A DNA stretch of 64,000 bases from Diaporthe sp. PMI_573 (GCA_021399435.1 JAJTUP010000024.1:248001-312000); one strand, 5' to 3'; positions 1-11,500 are shown, counted from the stretch's first letter. The notes: generated by a model not told the origin, from the letters alone. Translations and numbers: made by a program.

Positions 1-1064
1 GGTGGGCCGGTGGATCCGGATGTGTACATGATGCAGTATGTATCTTGGGGAGTTGGCGGCTGGGGCTGGTACGGGTGTTCCTCGCCGAGGGAGGCGAGCT
101 CGGTGGCGCTCAGGACGGTGAGGTTGGGGTGTGAGGACTTGAAGGCGTCGATCTCGGACTGTGGCGTGGGCTGTGCGATAGACTGGTCGTTGTATACGAC
201 GATCTTGACCGTCTCTGCCTTGCTCAGCGCCCCCGAGGCTGTCTTGAGCAGGTGAGGGTCCGTGAACATGACCTTGGGCTTGGCCTGCACCAGTGTGTGC
301 TCGACACCATCCTGGCCCAGGGTATCGTAGGCGGTGACGATAGCAAAGGTCTGCGAAGAGCAGGCGTGCGACAGGGCAAGCCAGTTCGCGCTTGTGGAGG
401 CAAACATGTGCACCTTGTCCCCCCTCACCAGGCCCAGATGGCGCAGGCCCGAGGCCAGGTTGAGCATGTGTGTCTCGTACTCGCCGTAGGTAATGAAGGT
501 GTAGTTGGACAGCTCAAAGTACTGCCACTTCTTGTCGACCATATGTGTCTCGCCATCGACGATCTTGGGCACCTTCTTGGTCTCCTCGTGGATCTTGATC
601 AGCTTGCGGGTGCCCATGCACCTGTCGCCAGCATGGTCCTCGGCGCTCTGCTTGACGAGGGCGAAGACGGTGTCGATGTCGGGGGAGGGGCGGTCGACGA
701 GGCCATCCTTTGCCTTGGGATTCCGGCGCGGCTTGGTCTCGCCCTCGATCTCGGGAGCGCCGGGGGCGTCGATGGTGTAGGGGGGCTTCTCGATCTGGTA
801 GAGGGGCCCTAGGCCGGAGCGCCAGCTCTCGGGGACGCTGAGGTTTTGCTTGCAGGGCATGTTGGGCAAGCAGAGGATCGGGTGCGTGGTCGTGCTGAGT
901 AGCTGGTAGGCAGCAATGGAGAGGAGCGGGAGGAGGAGGGCGAGTATTAGTAGCAGGGGCGGGAGGTGAGGTCGGGCACGTGTTCGCGTCCGAGACAAAG
1001 GTCGAGGTCGAGGTTGACGTCGTTGTCGGCTGGAGCTCCGAGGACTGGTGGGTCTCTGTTGCAT
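1..1064 (-). CDS. Long-chain acyl-CoA synthetase, N-terminal part
   Basis: Activates long-chain fatty acids to acyl-CoA through an acyl-AMP intermediate. It runs off the left edge, so only about 354 N-terminal residues are visible, in one open frame with no intron. After an Arg/Pro/Ser-rich start there is one hydrophobic helix (about residues 37-55), suggesting membrane anchoring. The segment KKWQYFELSNYTFITYGE is characteristic of the Faa1/ACSL group. The visible part ends in the adenylate-forming A3 phosphate loop, CIMYTSGSTGP. The start is the first ATG (1062-1064) upstream of the hydrophobic helix. What is seen is the family-specific N-domain and the AMP-binding loop. The CoA-binding C-terminus lies outside. 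The assignment to the family is firm, but chain-length preference and location (ER, lipid droplet or peroxisome) cannot be read. Confidence 0.9.
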   Translation of the reverse strand, partial: MQQRPTSPRSSSRQRRQPRPRPLSRTRTRARPHLPPLLLILALLLPLLSIAAYQLLSTTTHPILCLPNMPCKQNLSVPESWRSGLGPLYQIEKPPYTIDAPGAPEIEGETKPRRNPKAKDGLVDRPSPDIDTVFALVKQSAEDHAGDRCMGTRKLIKIHEETKKVPKIVDGETHMVDKKWQYFELSNYTFITYGEYETHMLNLASGLRHLGLVRGDKVHMFASTSANWLALSHACSSQTFAIVTAYDTLGQDGVEHTLVQAKPKVMFTDPHLLKTASGALSKAETVKIVVYNDQSIAQPTPQSEIDAFKSSHPNLTVLSATELASLGEEHPYQPQPPTPQDTYCIMYTSGSTGP

Positions 1065-3308
1065 CAAGTGGGCGAGCTGTCCCGAACAGGCACCCGCCGA
1101 GTGTTGCGACGACGATTAATGACCTCGCACGCAGGTGACACTTGTTGTTGGGAATCTGTCTGACCTCCAAGCAGCAGTTGCCACGAGCGAAGGATGACGA
1201 CGAGGGTTGTTGAGTTGTTGAAGGAGTGGCTGGGTGATTGGCGGGTGGTCAGCCTCCAAGTTCCTGCATCTGAACCCGAGTCGTCCGTGGACGTGCCTAG
1301 CTGCTTGGTGGCTGCGTGGTGCTTGGGTGCTTGGGTGCTTTGGTGCTTGGGTGAGTCGTGTCTACCTGGTGGGAGCTGCTCCCACCCCGGTGACGTTTGC
1401 TCCATCGAGTGAGGGCTGAGCTATTTCAGCATCAGCCAAGCTCCACGGCAATCTCTCGGCACGGCAAGAGCACAGGCCCCATCTGTGGCCTGGGCTCCGC
1501 AAGGCCATCGATCCACGGGCTGCATGGCTCAGGATTCTCCATGTCTCATTTCGAACCGTTCTGGCTTGTGATAGTGGGGTCTCCTACTGGAGCACCAGCA
1601 CATGTCATGCCATCATCACGATGATCAACCACACAATGCCATGCCAGACTGAAGATAGGGGCAACTGGAAGAATCAACAAGAACCCGACCTCGGGCATGA
1701 ACTGACAGGAACAAAACTCGAGGCCTCAATGGTTGGCATAAAGCTTGGCCTCATTGGCCGAGAGCAGAGAAGTGTCAGGCATGCCAGACAAGGTTTAGAG
1801 TCAAGATCGGCACCTCATCTGGTGTTGGCCCTCGATGGCTTGCTTGGCCAGTTGGCCAGGTATGTACTTTCGATGCTACTGTTACCTGTCACAAGTTCGA
1901 CAACCAACACAAGTCCGGCGCCCGACGACGGACGAGCCGGCCAACAGCCGCTGTGACCTCGGCTGAAAAGCCAACACGAGGACCCTGAGGACCCCACTGT
2001 CACGGCACAGATCCGGCCCTGATCTCCGCTGAGAGCCTCAGAACCAAACCATGTCGGCTCATCCCTGTCCCGGACACACCCCAGATACCTCGTCCCGTCC
2101 AGACTATCTCCCCATGGACATGCAACATATGCATACCAGGGCACATATTGGCCCTAGACAACCTCGCTCCTTGTCAAGGCAGCCCATAAATCTCCGTGGT
2201 CCCCCAGTCTTGATACAACGAGGGAGACGCCGACGGTGCGCCCGGCCGAGGTGTCACGGCTATCGCAAAATAACGTGATGCCCTTGCATCACCACCCATC
2301 AACACCTATCAGATGTGATTGGGAGCGCGGGCTTCCCGAGCTTCCTCGGATCATCGCATGTTCTCTCATATTCAGACCACTCTATATCGGCATTGCTACA
2401 TCGTTCTGACGTCTCGCAAACCGGCCAATGAAAGTTAATGAGCAGGAGTCGAGAATCCAACTAGGAACCCTATCAAGCCTTCCATCAGTGGGTGCGTTCA
2501 TGGCGCAACATCACAATGCTACCAATTTCTGATGAGGCGGCCTGTCTCTTCGCGTATTTGCAATAGATACGTTATCATTTCAGTATGAGTGGCTAGATAG
2601 CACTAATTCCACCTAGCTGTGTCATTTTCTCTCTGCCAAACATAATGGGTTGCATGAAATCCGGGTCTTCCAAACCCAGGTAAGTTTTGGGAAGGGCTTC
2701 GATGCGAAGACCGTCTCAGCGGCGGATTGATTTCCAACGAGAAGACCTGGCGAGACCCTCCAAGTTCCTGGGTCTGCCAGCTATGAGAGCGAAGACAGTA
2801 AGTATTCTGCTTGCGCGAAGACGGGCTCAAGAATGAATTATTTCCTCCTTTCGGCTCGCAAACACTATCTTGCCATTACAGATAATTCTACCGCATTCAA
2901 TATGTTGTTGTCCCAAGCGCTTGAGACACCTCCGTCGAGAACCACCGGTCTTCTGGCCACCAGTCTGACAAAATACGGTATGATGACAGAGTCCAAAAAG
3001 CGATTGGAACAAGGCAAATTTGCGAAGGGAACTTGAAATAGGAGAACTCTGATAGCGGATTTGTCTTCCGGTGACCGTCGAGAGTCCACATTTCCCACAG
3101 CTTTGAGACACATCCCTCCCCGGCTGCAGTGGTGGTTTCCTCAGAATGTGAGGGGTAAAGTTGGCATATGAAAGACACAGTTTCAATGGGGATTTGACGG
3201 GTATTGGTCTCATCTGGGATCATGTTAAGAGGATGGGAGCTTTCATCGTGCCTTTCGAGTTCGAAACGGCGATACAAACGAACGATGCCTGTTATGTTTG
3301 ACTCGCTT
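1065..3308. other. Gene-free stretch upstream of the acyl-CoA synthetase
   Basis: About 2.2 kb with no open frame that resembles a protein family on either strand. The proximal part is presumably the promoter of the synthetase. It contains a small minisatellite at 1320-1351. Short overlapping frames at 2603-3277 on both strands have no recognisable motif. Confidence 0.5.
1320..1351. repeat. Short minisatellite, unit TGCTTGGG
   Basis: Four head-to-tail copies of an 8-base unit TGCTTGGG (one copy altered to TGCTTTGG), in the upstream region of the acyl-CoA synthetase gene. Confidence 0.7.
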
Positions 3309-4255
3309 TTACGCCCCTAGGTCAACGGTAGCCATATCACCCGCTGAAACTTCCATGGGCACGTCCGACTCGGACAGTTTGACCTCCCACCCGCCTGTAT
3401 GATCCTCCCGCAGTCTAACCTCAATTTCCACATCGTGGTCCGGCTGGTGGGTTGAGGTAGCTGGGTTAGTCTTCTCCACAATCGGAATCGACCATGTTGC
3501 CCCAGAGGCTGGATCGGAAATGATGTGATATATCAACCAGAAAGTTGCCAGCAAGGAGTTACTGGGTAGCGCGATCGCGGACGAAAGCAGACGCTTGTGG
3601 GTCTTCGTAGCCTTTTTTCTCTCAGTATGTCACGTATGCCTTGAGTAGGGTCTCGCGAGCTCTGACATAATGCCTCGCCGTGATAGACGGCAGGGGGCCA
3701 GTGATGAGCGGGAGAATCCCTGCTTCAAATCCCCCGTATAAAGTAATCAGCATAAATTCACAGTGGGGATGGAGCAGCCGGAATGTTTCTTACAGGAAGG
3801 CCTAGCATCAGAATCGTTCCGGAAGGGGTTCTGGGGTCTATAGAAGCCTTCACTTGCAGCCATCATGACTTGATGGCTGGTCCACTGGCACATACTTATC
3901 GTGGCATATCCCTTTCCCCCAATATTGGAAGCGAGCACATCCATGGACGCCGTGACGAACTGGATGGCTCTCCTGTTCAGGGCATCCAGATTTGGCCCAG
4001 GAATCAAAGTGGAGTGAATGATCTTAGCCACTCCTTCGAGGTGGCCGTGGTCTTCGAGTGGATCACGGCCAATGATCTCCTACGCGCTCTTGCTGCCGCC
4101 CATAACGTCCCCGCCATTCTCATCATCACTGGCGCGAAGGAGATGGCGCGCACCAATTTTTGGACTGCCGGGATCAGTGCGACGGATTGGACTATGTTCA
4201 GGCGGGCCCATGGTAGTCGTAAGTATAGATGGGCAGGTGACTGTTCACGATGCAT
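3309..4255 (-). pseudogene. Cytochrome P450 pseudogene with heme region deleted
   Basis: Pieces of one fungal P450 lie in order in different minus-strand frames. The N-terminal region (LYLRLPWARLNIVQSVAL) is at 4255-4130. After an in-frame TAG comes EIIGRDPLEDHGHLEGVAKI into LIPGPNLDALNRRAIQFV, followed by a region ending NPFRND. After a frameshift comes the segment with GPLPSITARHYVRARETLLK, which ends in further stops. The last piece begins with an I-helix-like LATFWLIYHIISDP and passes directly into the family's C-terminal tail (DVEIEVRLRED). The ExxR motif and the cysteine heme loop are absent. The gene is therefore dead: at least two frameshifts, several stops and an internal deletion of roughly 150 residues. 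It may once have been an oxidase of the neighbouring polyketide cluster, but that is inference. Confidence 0.8.
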
Positions 4256-4567
4256 TCAAGATCCGGACGCGGCCATGCGCATTCGTATAATACAATAAAA
4301 ACCATATTTAGCTCGCAACACACCCCAGCCTACTTAGTCTTTCCTATTTGCTCGAAGATGACCTTCTGCAGGGTTCTATTTAAATATTTGAATGTCTCGT
4401 GGCCCAAATCGTCTCTACGGACTCGCAAGTGGGTTGTGAATGGTGTCCCGAGGTTCTCAATGGATACTGAAGTATAACACTTTGGCACTAAGTAGTTAGG
4501 TAATAGATTTATGCGCAATTGTTATCGCGTTGGACATGTTGAATCAAGGAATGTGCATCCTTCAATC
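4256..4567. other. Short intergenic stretch
   Basis: Lies between the P450 pseudogene and the 3' end of the alpha/beta hydrolase. It may hold decayed sequence of the missing P450 N-terminus, but nothing recognisable remains. Confidence 0.4.
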
Positions 4568-5409
4568 TCACTCAGCCGATGTTGGAACAGCCGCTCGATG
4601 TATCAACTCGGCGACCTCCTTGCGATGGTTGACGTAGGCCGCGTGGGCACACGGAAACTTATGAACATCAACGTGCTTGCCCGCCTTTTTTGCGTTGTTC
4701 AAACATATGTCCTACAATTTGAATCAGAATGACGACATGCATGGATTTGGTCTAGAGAACTACGAACCTGGAATGACGGAGGCACCCATACGTCCTCCGC
4801 CGAGTAGATGTACGTGCTCGGGACATCCTTCCACGGCTCATGCGTCGCCTTGCCCATCAGTGCCGTGAAGAAATGCGGCCGTATACCGGCAACTTGCTCC
4901 TTTTGGTCCTCTGGATCTAGATCGTGGTACAGGCCGGAAATGGCGTCCGTTGGAAGCCAGGTCCCATCGTCCTTGAATTCGACCAGCGTACGGCGCTCAG
5001 GAGTATCGCCTCCCGCCTCCACCAGGACGTCCCAAGCGCTTTGATCCTTTGCAAGGAGGTAGGCACTGATGTAAAAAAGGTGAGAGATCCCGCCAGGAAG
5101 CCCCACAGCCTGACGATCCTTCTTTGTGAGGTCTTTGGAAGCGCTGGAGCCAACTACACCACCGTACGAGTGCATGACGAGCACCACTTCGCGTCCGGCT
5201 GTCACGAGTGGCTCCAAGGCAGAGCGAACGACCTCAACGTCAGCTTCAAACGTGTTAGGTGTCACGGCGCCGTTGTTGGAAGCCAAGGAAGGAGAGTGAA
5301 CAGTGTAATTGTAAGGGGGGCTTTTCAAAATGTCGGTAAGTTTGTGGTATGCTGTTGGGGGAGTCCAAGCCCCAGGGACTAGCACAATAACGGGCTTTGA
5401 GGAAGACAT
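4568..5409 (-). CDS. Alpha/beta hydrolase (AB hydrolase-1 type)
   Basis: Predicted 261-aa serine hydrolase in two exons, 5409-4768 and 4711-4568, joined across a 56-nt GT-AG intron in phase 0. The nucleophile motif is MHSYGG (Ser81), a probable acid lies in YSAEDVW (Asp206), and the catalytic His is in PCAHAAYVN (His237), carried on the second exon. The N-terminal strand VIVLVPGAW supplies the oxyanion loop. No signal peptide follows the chosen ATG, so it is probably cytosolic. An in-frame ATG at 5538 would add 43 residues with no family resemblance, so MSSSKP was preferred. Related small hydrolases occur in fungal secondary-metabolite clusters as ester or lactone hydrolases. The substrate cannot be told. 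Position 1.6 kb from the methyltransferase suggests, but does not prove, membership of the polyketide cluster. Confidence 0.85.
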
Positions 5410-6965
5410 GTTTACCGGGTATGCAATGCTTGGTTGGGTGTGAAGAAGATGGGAGTGAAGAGTCTGGTCTGGTATAAACAGCCTGGAGATTCTTTGGCAG
5501 AATCTGCTGCCTTTTATTGTGTAAGAGCGGAATTTCAAGAGACTGATAGCATGTGGTGTGCGTCATGATGCCAAGACATCCAACAGATTGCTTCGATGGC
5601 GGTCGCGAGACAGTTGGGCGAACTGGGTGACTGCGCGCGCCACTCCGCGCCGCAGCAAGGACCTCGGTAAGTTGTCCATGCCCGGGCTGTATCACCATCG
5701 CAGTTTGGCCCCCAGCAGTGTGACATTTCATTGCGTAAAATGCACTTGTCAGAATTCAGAACCGGTGAGTCCACCCGGCCTGCAGGCGGGCTGTGGACAA
5801 GATCCCGGCACACACCTTAGAACTAGCTCACAGCCAGGGTTTTAGATTAGTTATGTAGTCACAAATTGTAGTTAGTATTGTTTCTTATAGAAACACTTAT
5901 GGAAAACTGAAAATAAGTAAGTGGTATATTATAAGAAAGTAAAAAAATTTAATATATATATTAAGTTAATTCAGTAACAAGTAAATATTAACCCTCATCC
6001 TGTTTAATAAGACTAGGTTAGGGTTATATAAAAACTGCCTAACTTAAGTAAGTGGGTCTAAAGAGTACCTCATGATGTAGAGGGGCCCATCCAAGATTAA
6101 AGCACATCACCATATTTCAGACCCAATGGGGCCAGGTGACACTGAAATCGTGCCGAGCGGGTGAGAAATATTGCAACTGAAACAAAGGGTCGACGACCCT
6201 GTGGGTCTGGACAACATCTACGTCTGCATTGTAACCTCGAATCCTTCGCCATCCGAGGATCCGGCCTCTGTTCTTCTGGAAGGGGCCTAGCGGCGACATG
6301 ACAGCTCACTTATACTGTGTAACCCCCACGACCCACAATGTGATTTACAACAGGGGAGCTGCATTCAGCTGGGTTCTTTTGCACAAGGACCTTCCCAAGA
6401 GAAATACCTGCAGACACGAAATACCTATGTATCACGGGAATACATTGGTACTTCTACGTGATGCATAACTGTAGGATTGGCCAGTGAACGACTTCTCTGG
6501 GAGGGCACAGAACTGTCACACGAATATCGCACGGTTTCCACCATTTGAGGTCCCCAGGATTATCTCTGCCTTGATCAGATGCGGAGTCCATTGGTACCTA
6601 GAGTGGTTCCATGACTGCTAGACTGCTAGCAGGATTCGGCTTCCGGGCTTCCGCCTGTGGGCACCAGGACCTAAATGTAACGTGGCGGGCTGATTCTCAT
6701 ATGTCACTGATCCTGATCACCTGCTTTTTTAACACTTTTAAACAACAAAACATTTCTTTTGAGAAAGAAAACAAAGTCTTAATCATAAACACAATAAAGC
6801 CATTAACCTGGGTCAAGCTGTAAGTTACCTCTTTATTACTGATCTTATCATTAAAAGTCTTGCATTTTCCGCCCTAAGTATTTCTTCGCTGCCTTCATAT
6901 CTAAGAAAAACAATATTGTCACTAAGCAGTGAGTTGAGAAGGCCCCGATCAGTCGCTCTCTCACG
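5410..6965. other. Divergent intergenic region with AT-rich core
   Basis: Separates the divergently oriented hydrolase and methyltransferase genes and probably holds both promoters. 5840-6060 is strongly AT-rich, with runs such as aatatatatatta, and a second AT-rich patch lies at 6720-6870. A single TTAGGG at about 6016 is isolated and not telomeric. Small frames at 6097-6309 match no family. Confidence 0.5.
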
Positions 6966-8000
6966 ATGGCAGAAGAAAAGACTATCGACGAGTATTTCCC
7001 CTCGAGGGACTTCGTCGATATCAACAGGTAGGCTATAAGTCCATTCCGACCTAAGTCTTTATGGATCTAATCGCCCATGGCAGACTCAATCTTCAACATT
7101 ACCTCTATCGGGACATCTTCGGCTACAACCTTCATCCCACCATCCCGATCCAAAATACCCCCAATTTATCTGTCATCGACATTGGCACTGGAACCGGGTT
7201 GGTCAACCTCTCACGCCTGATGTTTTATGCAATTAGTGGAGTCTCATCCTGGTGCTTATTGTCCTGAGTGCTTAGAGTCTGGCTTCGAGACCTACACGCG
7301 ACGCTTGATCCAACAACGCAATACATTGGCTTGGACATCGACATTCGCCAAGCTGGGCGACCGGAATGGCTCCCACCAAACTGCGCAGTGAGACAGTGGG
7401 ATGCTACAACAGACGTTCCCGTTGATCTTCTTGGGCGTTTCGACGTCGTGAATTTGCGCCTCTTCGGGCTCGTCATCCAGGATAGCCCCAAGCCATTGCT
7501 GCGGAAGCTTATTAAATTGCTGAGTGAGAAGACTCCGTTTCCACTGAGAATGGTACGAGAGGATGGAATCTAATTTGACACTAGAGCCCAATGGATACAT
7601 TCAATGGTGCGAGACAGACCAACTTTCTCATCGAGTCCAGGCCGCCAATCCCTCACTTCCCACCAAGAATCTGTCAGAGCTCTGGCACCAGACAACGCTC
7701 ATAGCACCAAAGCTCATGGCACCTTGGGTGAAAAATCTTCCTAGAGACTTTGAGGAAGAAGGGCTTGAAGACGTTGTGGCGGACTGGAAGACGGGCAGCC
7801 AGCACACTCTGATGGCGATGCATTGGTGTAATATGCCCCTGTACGAGATGATTGAAAAGCAACTGCGAGCCGCAAATGATGAGAAAGCCGATCTTTTCAG
7901 GCGCCTCAGTGAAGGAAGTATCCAGGAATCCCTCGCTGGTGCCATGTATGTTTTTGATCGGGTGGTCGTGGTCGGGCGAAAGTCTTGTGAGACAGGATAG
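6966..8000 (+). CDS. SAM-dependent methyltransferase, LaeA/UMTA-like
   Basis: Predicted 279-aa class I methyltransferase from four exons: 6966-7027, 7084-7197, 7276-7523 and 7585-8000. All three introns are GT-AG and 56-78 nt long. Family hallmarks are RLNLQHYLYRDIFGYNLHP, then SAM motif I VIDIGTGTG (residues 51-59), LRDLHATLD, DIDIRQAGRPEWLPPN, FDVVNLRLFG, and LLKPNGYIQWCE restored only when intron 3 is removed. The C-terminus VVVVGRKS is the usual end. Members either tailor metabolites by O- or N-methylation or act as global regulators (LaeA). The position next to a PKS favours tailoring, which is inference. The frame is continuous through all four exons and no key residue is obviously missing. 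Confidence 0.85.
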
Positions 8001-8144
8001 GTAGGGATAGCTAATGGAATCCAGACTACGATCTGCAGTTTCTAGATCTAGATTTATTGAATTATGACTTTGATCTGACTACCCCCATAGGCTTCGACAC
8101 AGCAGCTTCTATAACAGGCTTTTCTCTGGTGTTGGGTTGCTGCA

Positions 8145-8324
8145 CCTAGGAATGCCTGAAGAATGTTCTTAAAGGAATTTGCTTCCTTAGGCTTGGGAGG
8201 AGCTGGAAGAAACTCGTGCGCATTCAAGGAGTGTAGCTCAGTGACAGAGATACCTCCTAGCTTGTAAGCATCTTATGGTTCGGAGATCAGCAAGTGCCAG
8301 GTCTCTGATATCGTCCACATCACG
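8145..8324 (-). pseudogene. Possible relic of ATP synthase subunit h
   Basis: Minus-strand frames give DDIRDLALADLRTIR and then, after a one-base shift, AYKLGGISVTELHSLNAHEF and PAPPKPKEANSFKNILQAF. The order (hydrophobic LxLxxL, AYK, about 15 residues, then a Pro/Lys motif and a helix) resembles the small F0 subunit h of fungal mitochondria. Stops and the frameshift make it non-coding. The match is from memory of the family pattern and is weak. It could be a decayed retro-copy or an unrelated relic. Confidence 0.3.
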
Positions 8325-8819
8325 TCTCCCATAATGCCCTTGGTTGGTTCTCTCGTATCTCCAAGTCAAGTAATTTGGGCATAGTGAGCCTCAAGTCCAG
8401 ACACAAAATTAACGACAAAATAAGAATGGCTTTCCATCTGCCACCTGCTACTTGAAACACAACACAGCTCACATGTACTTGTACCCCCTTTGTCCATCCC
8501 CGACGAATCATACATCTATTTAAGCTTCTTTTTGGCTTTCTCACCAGCATAAATTATAAAACAGCTTGTAAGTCTATTAAAAATCTGTCAACTCTGCGCT
8601 GACAGTAAGCTTTTGTAACGCCGGGCACCATCACACCGCGCTCCACCATGCCTTGTGTCAACACGGATCGACTTTCGTCTAAGTACCTAGGCAACCAGAA
8701 ACTTTATCGTAAAAATTAAACAGAACAGACTGCGGAACCTTGAAGCTGACTATGTAAACTAGTCCAACCCCTCCCACCGGAAATACTTTGTTCGCCACGC
8801 CTTTCCAAATCAAGTCTCC

Positions 8820-9819
8820 TCATTTTATCACAGAATAAGGGCGATCAGATGGCAAACCATGCCGCGGTGTGCCGCCCGCACCAACGTCCAAGAGGTTGAT
8901 GTCGTCGTTTTGTTTCTGCGATCGCACTGTTGAGCGCATCTTTTCGGAGAGCGCTCGGAACAGCTTCGCAGTTGGCGGTAAACATGAACATATCACTCCA
9001 ATGCCACATTCGATGATTGTCCAGATACCAACGGGTACAATAGTCTCTGCAAGGCGAGGAGTAAGCATATGTCCACGGTGGTGGAAATAGTGGACAGTAG
9101 CAAGTAAACGTACCAGTCTGATTGTTGACATCCAAGGCCCGAAGGGACATGGTCCGCAGGATACTGCAGATAAGCGTGAAACCACCCAGTATGAATATGA
9201 ACGAGACTTGCAACTTCTTCCTCAGCGTCATTTGCAGCTTCCATATCATTGGTAATGGCAGAGTCAAGAGAATGAAGTCCATGAGAATGTTGGAGATAGC
9301 AACGCCATTGTAGAACTTTGTAGTGTCAATGCAGGACTGCTGGAGTTCAAAATCCCAGAAGCTGTGCACAGGCGAACATGAAAAGATCTGAAAGAAAAGT
9401 ACTGTGATCCACCACACCACGAAGATTCCGGTTAAGATGTAGGCGATGATTTGGAAGAGACGCGGCGTAAAGATACGTCTTAGAAGGAGGATGATAGAGA
9501 GCTTGACGGTGATAGTACAACAAGTGTAGCAGATGTTGTCGGCGTAGAGTATGATGAGATATTGTTTGAGCTGCTGCGTATTCAAATCCGACTGAGGGTG
9601 CCCGGCGGACCCATAAGGGCTGACAATGAGATAGTGGCACACGCTGACCGCGAGCAAAAAGAAGTAGGCCGAAAGAGCCGCCCAATCATCGATGCCAGTG
9701 CCTGCGCTACGTCTCCGAGCAAGAAACCGCAGCACGATGGCAATGCTGGCGGCAACCACCAAAATCGTGGTTGCAATTATCACACCGACCGCACTCGAGG
9801 CAACGCCATGGACAGTCAT
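8820..9819 (-). CDS. Rhodopsin-like seven-helix integral membrane protein
   Basis: Predicted 310-aa membrane protein in two exons, 9819-9114 and 9046-8820, across a 67-nt GT-AG intron in phase 1. It shows the pattern of the fungal rhodopsin-like/PTH11-related family: an N-terminal helix (VIIATTILVVAASIAIVLRF), the RRRSAGTGIDDW loop, a helix pair around LIILYADNICYT, KLSIILLLRRIF, the FSCSPVHSFWDFE cysteine loop and SCIDTTKFYNGVAISNILMD, followed by ILLTLPLPMIWKLQM and LGGFTLICSILR. The last helix (ETIVPVGIWTIIECGIGVIC) is on exon 2. Seven segments can be drawn. There is no CFEM domain. Family members are plasma-membrane proteins, some needed for host sensing in pathogens. Genes of this type often sit in secondary-metabolite clusters without known function. 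The role here is unknown. Confidence 0.85.
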
Positions 9820-11500
9820 CTCGTGTGCCAGTGCTCAGTGATTGTTAAAGCATGGAGTCTCCAGTGTGGGGCGGATGTTCAGAGGGACAAGAAATTGGTC
9901 CAAGGGCGAGAATGTGCTAATGTGAAAGGAAGACAGGCGTGGAAAAGCTGCGGGATAGTGTTAAGAATGTCATTTTCAAAATCTGACGACCAGGGGTTGT
10001 CTAGCAAGGTGATGAGAATAATACCACCCTCAAAATCAGACGACCGGTCAATGTCTAGAACAAGGGGCAAGCATTCCTGCGTTGCACTCGAGCAATGTTG
10101 TTAGTGTGTGAGGCAAGAGGATGAGGGCACATTCGGGTAGGTATGCAACCTTGTTCTCCGGAAGCGAAATACACCGTGCAACGGTGCGAATTCTGACATG
10201 GCGGCGACCTCGGGATCTTTAACCGAGGTTTGAACGAATTCCCTGTAAGAATGATCTATCGAACTTGTCGGTCAGACTGGCCTTGCTAGCGCTTAATTCA
10301 GCGCAGCGAGCGGGTTCGCTTTGCAGCCAAGAGTATTCTAGGTGCGTCCATGAGCGGGGGTAACCTCCCGACTGGAACCCGCCAGGTGATGATTTGCACG
10401 AGATGTCGCACTCGGCTGCTTGGAGCGCTGAGTGCCAAGGACCTGTAGGGCAGCTCGACGGCACGATACGTATGGCCCCCAAACGGCGCGAGTCCTGAGC
10501 TTTCCCAGCGCAGGCTCCGTCGAGAGCGGTGCTGGAATGATCCTTGGAAGGCACTGAGATTTGAGAAAAAGCTTCAAATTATCAACTAATGACCCCGGAT
10601 CAGCCGGATTCTCGCGATTCTGTGCTCTCTTCTCTTTTCAGTTCAGTTCAGCCTAGGATACCAGTGAAGATACCAGGTAACCAACAAGGGTTTTTTTTAT
10701 TACTATGTTAATTACAACAGGGGGGTTGCATTTTTCAAACATCCCGAGTGCAACATAGGAACGTAAACGTCACGATGGCGCACCCCTTCCCATAGGCTCC
10801 ACCTGGAAAGACCCGCAGAAATCTACAGGTCGATTTCCAATGTTCCGCCGGCTTTGAAGGATTGGATACCCGGCCCTGACACGGCCCACCCAGCTGCCAC
10901 CGTGATGTCTATTCTGGCAGGTCCCCGAAGGCCTTGTTGAAAATTCTTGCAACGATTCGTCAGACCTGCCGGCTGTGCATATTCAGCTCCTGTACTGTGA
11001 ATATTCCGATATCAATTTCATGCAAGTCACATGCGCCTCGACGATTCTTTCTGCCCCCGGATGCTGCGACGGTCGCACAGCGGATGGATCTGCCGGCGAG
11101 GTCCCAGGCAGTGTGTGGCAACGAAGGAAATACAGTGGACTGAATGCAACTCTGCTATCTGTTGCAAGCAACAGACCGGAGAGTAGATTGAATTGAAGTC
11201 GGAAGAGAAGAATGGAAACAATCTCGGGTGTCTGGCTGGACGATGTCATCAGCTGATGACCTGAAAGTTCAACTTCCGCACCTGACAGTGTCTGGTCTTC
11301 TCCAGCAAAGTTCATCGAGCCGGAATGAGCCGTGGAAAAATGCATGTAAGTACAGGCGCTGGGCACTGGCAGTTGTCAAAAAGCTCGCTTGAAAGCCAGC
11401 GCTCGGTCGGAGCACACCACGTGAGCAATTGTTTGAGTGGGCCAACCATAGACTAGTTTGCATGGCTGGGGATTCTATTTGTATTTGTGTATACCCGGTA
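9820..11500. other. Gene-free stretch with an imperfect direct repeat
   Basis: The proximal part is the likely promoter of the rhodopsin-like gene. It holds an imperfect direct repeat of about 36 bp (9975-10009 and 10030-10066, sharing CAAAATC, GACGACC and TGTCTAG blocks). The rest shows only short frames without family resemblance. Confidence 0.5.
9975..10066. repeat. Imperfect 36-bp direct repeat
   Basis: Two copies spaced about 56 bp apart share CAAAATC-n-GACGACC and TGTCTAG-CAAGG blocks. They lie about 150-250 bp upstream of the rhodopsin-like gene start and could be a duplicated regulatory element or chance. Confidence 0.45.

Noticed and set aside
514..1170. 218-codon minus frame at the left edge
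   Set aside because: It is a shifted frame of the acyl-CoA synthetase; the true frame carries the conserved adenylate-forming motifs.
2603..3277. Overlapping frames on both strands that might be a gene
   Set aside because: No start context, splice logic or recognisable family pattern; kept only as intergenic sequence.
6014..6021. TTAGGG as a telomere-like repeat
   Set aside because: A single copy only; telomeric sequence would be an array.
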